Of a stretch of 64,000 bases of DNA, positions 61,384 through 64,000 are shown in pieces. A program made the translations under genes and the position numbers. The notes below the pieces were generated by a model, which was not told the origin of the DNA, ran no database searches, and saw only the letters and a list, made by a program, of their open reading frames with translations. The first letter of the stretch is position 1. The number at the start of each line of letters is the position of its first letter. The stretch is from the NCBI GenBank assembly GCA_008015155.1, contig SSFA01000024.1:122290-186289 (forward strand). Direction: 5' to 3'. Source of the DNA: Thiothrix sp. (GTDB taxonomy: Bacteria > Pseudomonadota > Gammaproteobacteria > Thiotrichales > Thiotrichaceae).

Positions 61384-62427
61384 ATGTCTTTATCGATGAG
61401 CAAAACTCTTGGTTATTTACCCAATATCTGCGGCCCTCAACCGTTACTTCGAATCGTAGCAGCAGCTCTATTTTTAGCAATTATTTTAGCTTTAGCGGCT
61501 GCAGATGATCTTAATGAGTTTTTGGTGAAGTTAGGTCTGAATGCTTTATTTATCTTGTGGGTCACTTTAGCTTCAGCTTTGGTCTTGTGTCTGATCAATC
61601 GTTTTTACACGCCAGCCTCAAATAAGCTGGCTACAGCTATCATTACTAGTGTGGTCTTGGTCTTTACTTTACTAGCTTCAGTCATTGGCTTATTTCTTAT
61701 TAAAAATAATAGCTTAGATGAATTGGGGGGCGGGGTAGCACTGTATTTTTTAAAAAATATTGTGATTAGCGTTGTACTGAGTTTAGTCGTTCTGCGTTAT
61801 CTGTATGTACAGGGTCAGTGGGAAGCTTCTGTTGAGGCTGATTCGCATGCGAAATATGAGGCTTTGCAATCACGGATGCGCCCACACTTTTTATTTAATA
61901 GCTTAAATACGGTAGCGCATTTAGTGCATAAAGATCCACAACAAGCCGAGGAGGCCATTTTGGACTTGGCTGACATTATGCGGACGACTTTAGATCGACG
62001 TAATCGCATTAGCTTACAGGAAGAGTTGGATGTGACCATGCGCTATTTGCGGATGGAAGGTTTACGTTTAGGTAAGCGTCGCCTCACGGTTGTTTGGGAT
62101 ATGGATCGCAATACCTTACCGTTTGACATGCAAATTCTACCACTAATCTTGCAACCCTTGGTCGAAAACGCCATTTATCATGGGATACAACCACGTAAAG
62201 AAGGTGGCACATTAGGAATCAGTTTATACGATGCGGGAAGCCACTTAGCAGTATCTGTTACTAATCCACTCTCACCTAGTGGGGCTAGCTCGCATCAAAA
62301 GGGTAACCACATTGCCCAAGAGAATATGAAAAACCGACTTCATCTCGCGTATGGAGATCGCGCTAATCTGCAAATACAAAAAACTCCCCAGCAGTACCGC
62401 GTCTCCTTTTCCATCCCCAAGGAGTAA
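61384..62427 (+). CDS. algZ: LytS/YehU-type sensor histidine kinase AlgZ (FimS)
   Basis: A 347-residue membrane kinase. About four transmembrane helices (roughly 22-40, 52-72, 83-106, 118-142) are followed by a His_kinase domain with RMRPHFLFNSLNTVAH (H168 the phosphoacceptor) and an ATP-binding part ILPLILQPLVENAIYHGI. The family differs from classical kinases and partners LytTR regulators; the algR gene follows 5 bases later. In Pseudomonas the pair controls alginate and twitching motility. The target here is unknown. Ribosome site weak (AAGAGC). Confidence 0.9.
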   Translation: MSLSMSKTLGYLPNICGPQPLLRIVAAALFLAIILALAAADDLNEFLVKLGLNALFILWVTLASALVLCLINRFYTPASNKLATAIITSVVLVFTLLASVIGLFLIKNNSLDELGGGVALYFLKNIVISVVLSLVVLRYLYVQGQWEASVEADSHAKYEALQSRMRPHFLFNSLNTVAHLVHKDPQQAEEAILDLADIMRTTLDRRNRISLQEELDVTMRYLRMEGLRLGKRRLTVVWDMDRNTLPFDMQILPLILQPLVENAIYHGIQPRKEGGTLGISLYDAGSHLAVSVTNPLSPSGASSHQKGNHIAQENMKNRLHLAYGDRANLQIQKTPQQYRVSFSIPKE

Positions 62428-62432
62428 TAATA

Positions 62433-63179
62433 ATGTCGATTAAGATTTTGGTTGTAGATGACGAAGAATATGCCCGCGAAAGAATCAAAGGCTTGATTGA
62501 TCGTTACGCGGATTACGATGTTTGTGCTGAAGCCGAAAACGGGGCGGAGGCTGTAGTGATGGTGGAACGTTTTCAACCTGATATTGTGCTAATGGATATT
62601 ACGATGCCCGGTATGGACGGGCTAGAAGCTGCTAGACATATTTCAGGAATGGAGATGCCCCCAGCCGTCATATTTACCACAGCGTATGGTGAATATGCTT
62701 TAGAAGCCTTTTCAACAAAAGCAACAGGGTATCTTATGAAACCGATAAGACAAGAACAATTATTACAAAGTCTAGAACAGGCCCGCTCGCTTAATCGTGC
62801 TCAACGCTTAGAAATGTTAGAGCAACGCACTGGGGGGCAACGTTCATCCCGTAAGCATATCTGCGCTCGGATGCGTGGCAATTTGGAGTTAATCCCAATT
62901 GAAGATGTTGTTTATTTCCAAGCAGATCAAAAATATGTGACTGTTCGCCACAATGGTGGGGAAGTGATTATTGAGGAGTCACTCAAGTCCTTAGAAACTG
63001 ATTTGGCTGATCGTTTCATTCGCATTCATCGTAATGCGTTGGTAGCGAAAAGCCGGATCACAGGTTTGACTAAGTCTGATGTAGGGCGTACACAAATTAC
63101 TCTCGATAAAGTACGTGACCAGTTAGAAGTTAGCCGTCGTCATTTAGCTGAAGTACGCCGCTTCGTGCGCGGTCGTTAA
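62433..63179 (+). CDS. algR: LytTR-family response regulator AlgR
   Basis: A 248-residue regulator: receiver domain with D55 in IVLMDITMPGMDG and acidic pocket VVDDEEYAR, then a LytTR DNA-binding domain from about residue 140 (LIPIEDVVYFQADQKYVTVRHNGGEVIIEESLKSLE; RFIRIHRNALV). LytTR proteins bind as dimers to imperfect repeats. The ribosome site is AAGGAG. In Pseudomonas hemC follows; here a long gap and atpI follow instead. Confidence 0.93.
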   Translation: MSIKILVVDDEEYARERIKGLIDRYADYDVCAEAENGAEAVVMVERFQPDIVLMDITMPGMDGLEAARHISGMEMPPAVIFTTAYGEYALEAFSTKATGYLMKPIRQEQLLQSLEQARSLNRAQRLEMLEQRTGGQRSSRKHICARMRGNLELIPIEDVVYFQADQKYVTVRHNGGEVIIEESLKSLETDLADRFIRIHRNALVAKSRITGLTKSDVGRTQITLDKVRDQLEVSRRHLAEVRRFVRGR

Positions 63180-63784
63180 GCCTTGTTTTTGGCAGTACTA
63201 CTTTTAGTCGTACTGCCGCCTCTAGCAGGTTGTTTTTATGCTAGCCATCCAGTTAAGCTTTTCTTGCTTACTTTTAGTCTTAGCTTTGTATCTGCTAAAA
63301 CAAAAATCATTTATCTTCGCTAGATTTAGCACAAGTTCCTCGTGCAACTCCCTGAGCATTAATTTTCTTAATTGTCGACAGTTGAACAATTAAACTACTG
63401 CTACGTCTGCCAGTAGGAGATTGAATTTTCTGAGACTTAGACTTTAACCAAGCCTAGATTATTACTCCAAATAGACTGCTATAAGTAACCAATTTCTCTC
63501 AAACTGCCGCTAACTTGGTAAATTTTCTAGAAAAAGACTGCAAGACTAGCGTTTTAGACTGAGTTTCGATAATTTGGTTTTAAGTTGCTGATAACCATTG
63601 CAGCTTTTGTAAATTAGTGGATAATGTCGACATAATTTTTGTAGGCAGCTTCAGTAAGCTACACCCATGGAGTGTGTGGGCGGTCATTGGTTTTGCGACC
63701 TAGAGTTGACCGTATATTAGTATATATTTATACTCCCGCCGGGATTTGGAAATCAAGGGGCTAGTTCCCCCTCCAGAGATGCAG
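63180..63784. other. 605-bp region without a supported gene
   Basis: It holds a hairpin with arms GGCAGTAC (63191-63198) and GTACTGCC (63210-63217) a few bases after the algR stop, which could end transcription although no T-run follows. The atpI promoter is near the end. A 51-codon open frame at 63238-63393 begins with a hydrophobic stretch but has a weak ribosome site and no clear support. Confidence 0.6.
63706..63734 (+). promoter_or_regulatory. sigma-70 promoter of the ATP synthase operon
   Basis: TTGACC at 63706-63711, 17-bp spacer, TATACT at 63729-63734, close to consensus. Transcription would start near 63741, about 45 bases before the atpI start codon. Confidence 0.75.
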
Positions 63785-64000
63785 ATGCGCAACATACTGA
63801 CCATACAATTCGTCCTGATAGTAGTGTGTGCTGCTATCGCTTTCTACCTACAGGGCGAACGTGCTGTACTGCCTGCACTATATGGCGGCGCAATTGCTCT
63901 AGCTAATACATTTTTATTGTCTCGGCGCATGGGTAAAGTAGGAGGAGACGCCAACTTTGACCCAAAACGTAGCATGATGTTGCTATACCTAAGTGCGGTC
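63785..64000 (+). CDS. atpI: ATP synthase protein I (AtpI), partial at the window edge
   Basis: The first 72 codons of a gene cut by the window end. The product begins MRNILTIQF and has two hydrophobic segments, VLIVVCAAIAFYL and a second in ALYGGAIALANTFLLSRRM, the typical start of AtpI. AtpI helps assemble the c-ring or import Mg in F-type ATPases and precedes atpB. ATG at 63785 with CAGAG six bases upstream is preferred over 63779. Confidence 0.85.
   Translation, partial: MRNILTIQFVLIVVCAAIAFYLQGERAVLPALYGGAIALANTFLLSRRMGKVGGDANFDPKRSMMLLYLSAV

Noticed and set aside
63238..63393. 51-codon frame with hydrophobic N-terminus between algR and atpI
   Set aside because: The ribosome site is weak and the C-terminal half has no recognisable pattern. 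Could be a small membrane protein, but unsupported.
1..64000. CRISPR arrays, tRNA or rRNA genes, insertion sequences
   Set aside because: None was visible on inspection; no regularly spaced repeats, tRNA-like clover leaves or transposase-like proteins were found.

Overview
The window is chromosomal DNA from a gammaproteobacterium. Evidence for this is the argH / algZ-algR neighbourhood familiar from Pseudomonas, together with trhP (yegQ), ubiC and nudK, and the start of an F-ATPase operon (atpI) at the right edge. Base composition is moderate and codon use is fairly uniform, except for an AT-rich patch at about 42.6-44.3 kb. A Thiothrix-like lineage is only a guess. No rRNA, tRNA, CRISPR array or transposase was seen.

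Layout. (1) 0-5 kb: an SPFH protein with an NAD-kinase-like protein, a VapBC-type toxin-antitoxin pair, then a NAD-salvage run of NADAR protein, PnuC and NadR. (2) 5-9.7 kb: moaA, an Old Yellow Enzyme and a DUF1501/DUF1800 pair. (3) 10.2-20.7 kb: a tryptophan-to-anthraniloyl-CoA pathway. Eight tightly overlapping minus-strand genes (anthraniloyl-CoA monooxygenase, SDR, MarR regulator, enoyl-CoA hydratase, acyl-CoA dehydrogenase, a fused 2-aminobenzoate-CoA ligase/kynureninase, tryptophan 2,3-dioxygenase, Rid protein) face a divergent kynurenine-formamidase-like hydrolase. A MarR-type palindrome lies between them. (4) 20.7-23.4 kb: class II aldolase, ubiC and a D-2-hydroxyacid dehydrogenase-like flavoprotein. 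(5) 23.4-26.4 kb: a MarR-EmrA-EmrB efflux operon with a palindromic operator. (6) 26.5-40.8 kb: one ~14-kb minus-strand operon of 15 genes for uptake (ABC transporter) and oxygenolytic degradation of an unidentified aromatic compound. It contains a Rieske oxygenase, ferredoxin, reductase, extradiol dioxygenase, cupin, SDRs, hydrolase, TPP enzyme, aspartate-dehydrogenase-like protein, ALDH and IclR. It has tandem IclR-like sites at its promoter and a terminator at its end. (7) 41-46.8 kb: FrnE-like and thioredoxin-like proteins, then an accessory patch with an AT-rich AlkB/methyltransferase-like cassette, an AAA ATPase, a Uma2 nuclease and a DUF433/DUF5615 toxin-antitoxin pair. (8) 46.9-51.8 kb: trhP, a DeoR regulator divergent from nudK with a repeated operator, an AIM24 protein and an M48 protease. 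(9) 51.8-59 kb: lysine and amine catabolism (davA, davB, a FeaR-like regulator, an aldehyde dehydrogenase and a copper amine oxidase). (10) 59-64 kb: a left-handed beta-helix protein, argH, algZ-algR, a 600-bp gap and the start of atpI.

The main theme is catabolism of amino acids, amines and aromatics. Tryptophan is taken through kynurenine to anthranilate, which is activated to a CoA thioester by a ligase physically fused to the kynureninase that makes it. Lysine is taken to 5-aminovalerate, and primary amines to acids. The most unusual items are the ligase-kynureninase fusion, the unassigned 15-gene aromatic operon with its apparent IclR operators, the NADAR-PnuC-NadR run and the low-GC AlkB/methyltransferase-like pair.
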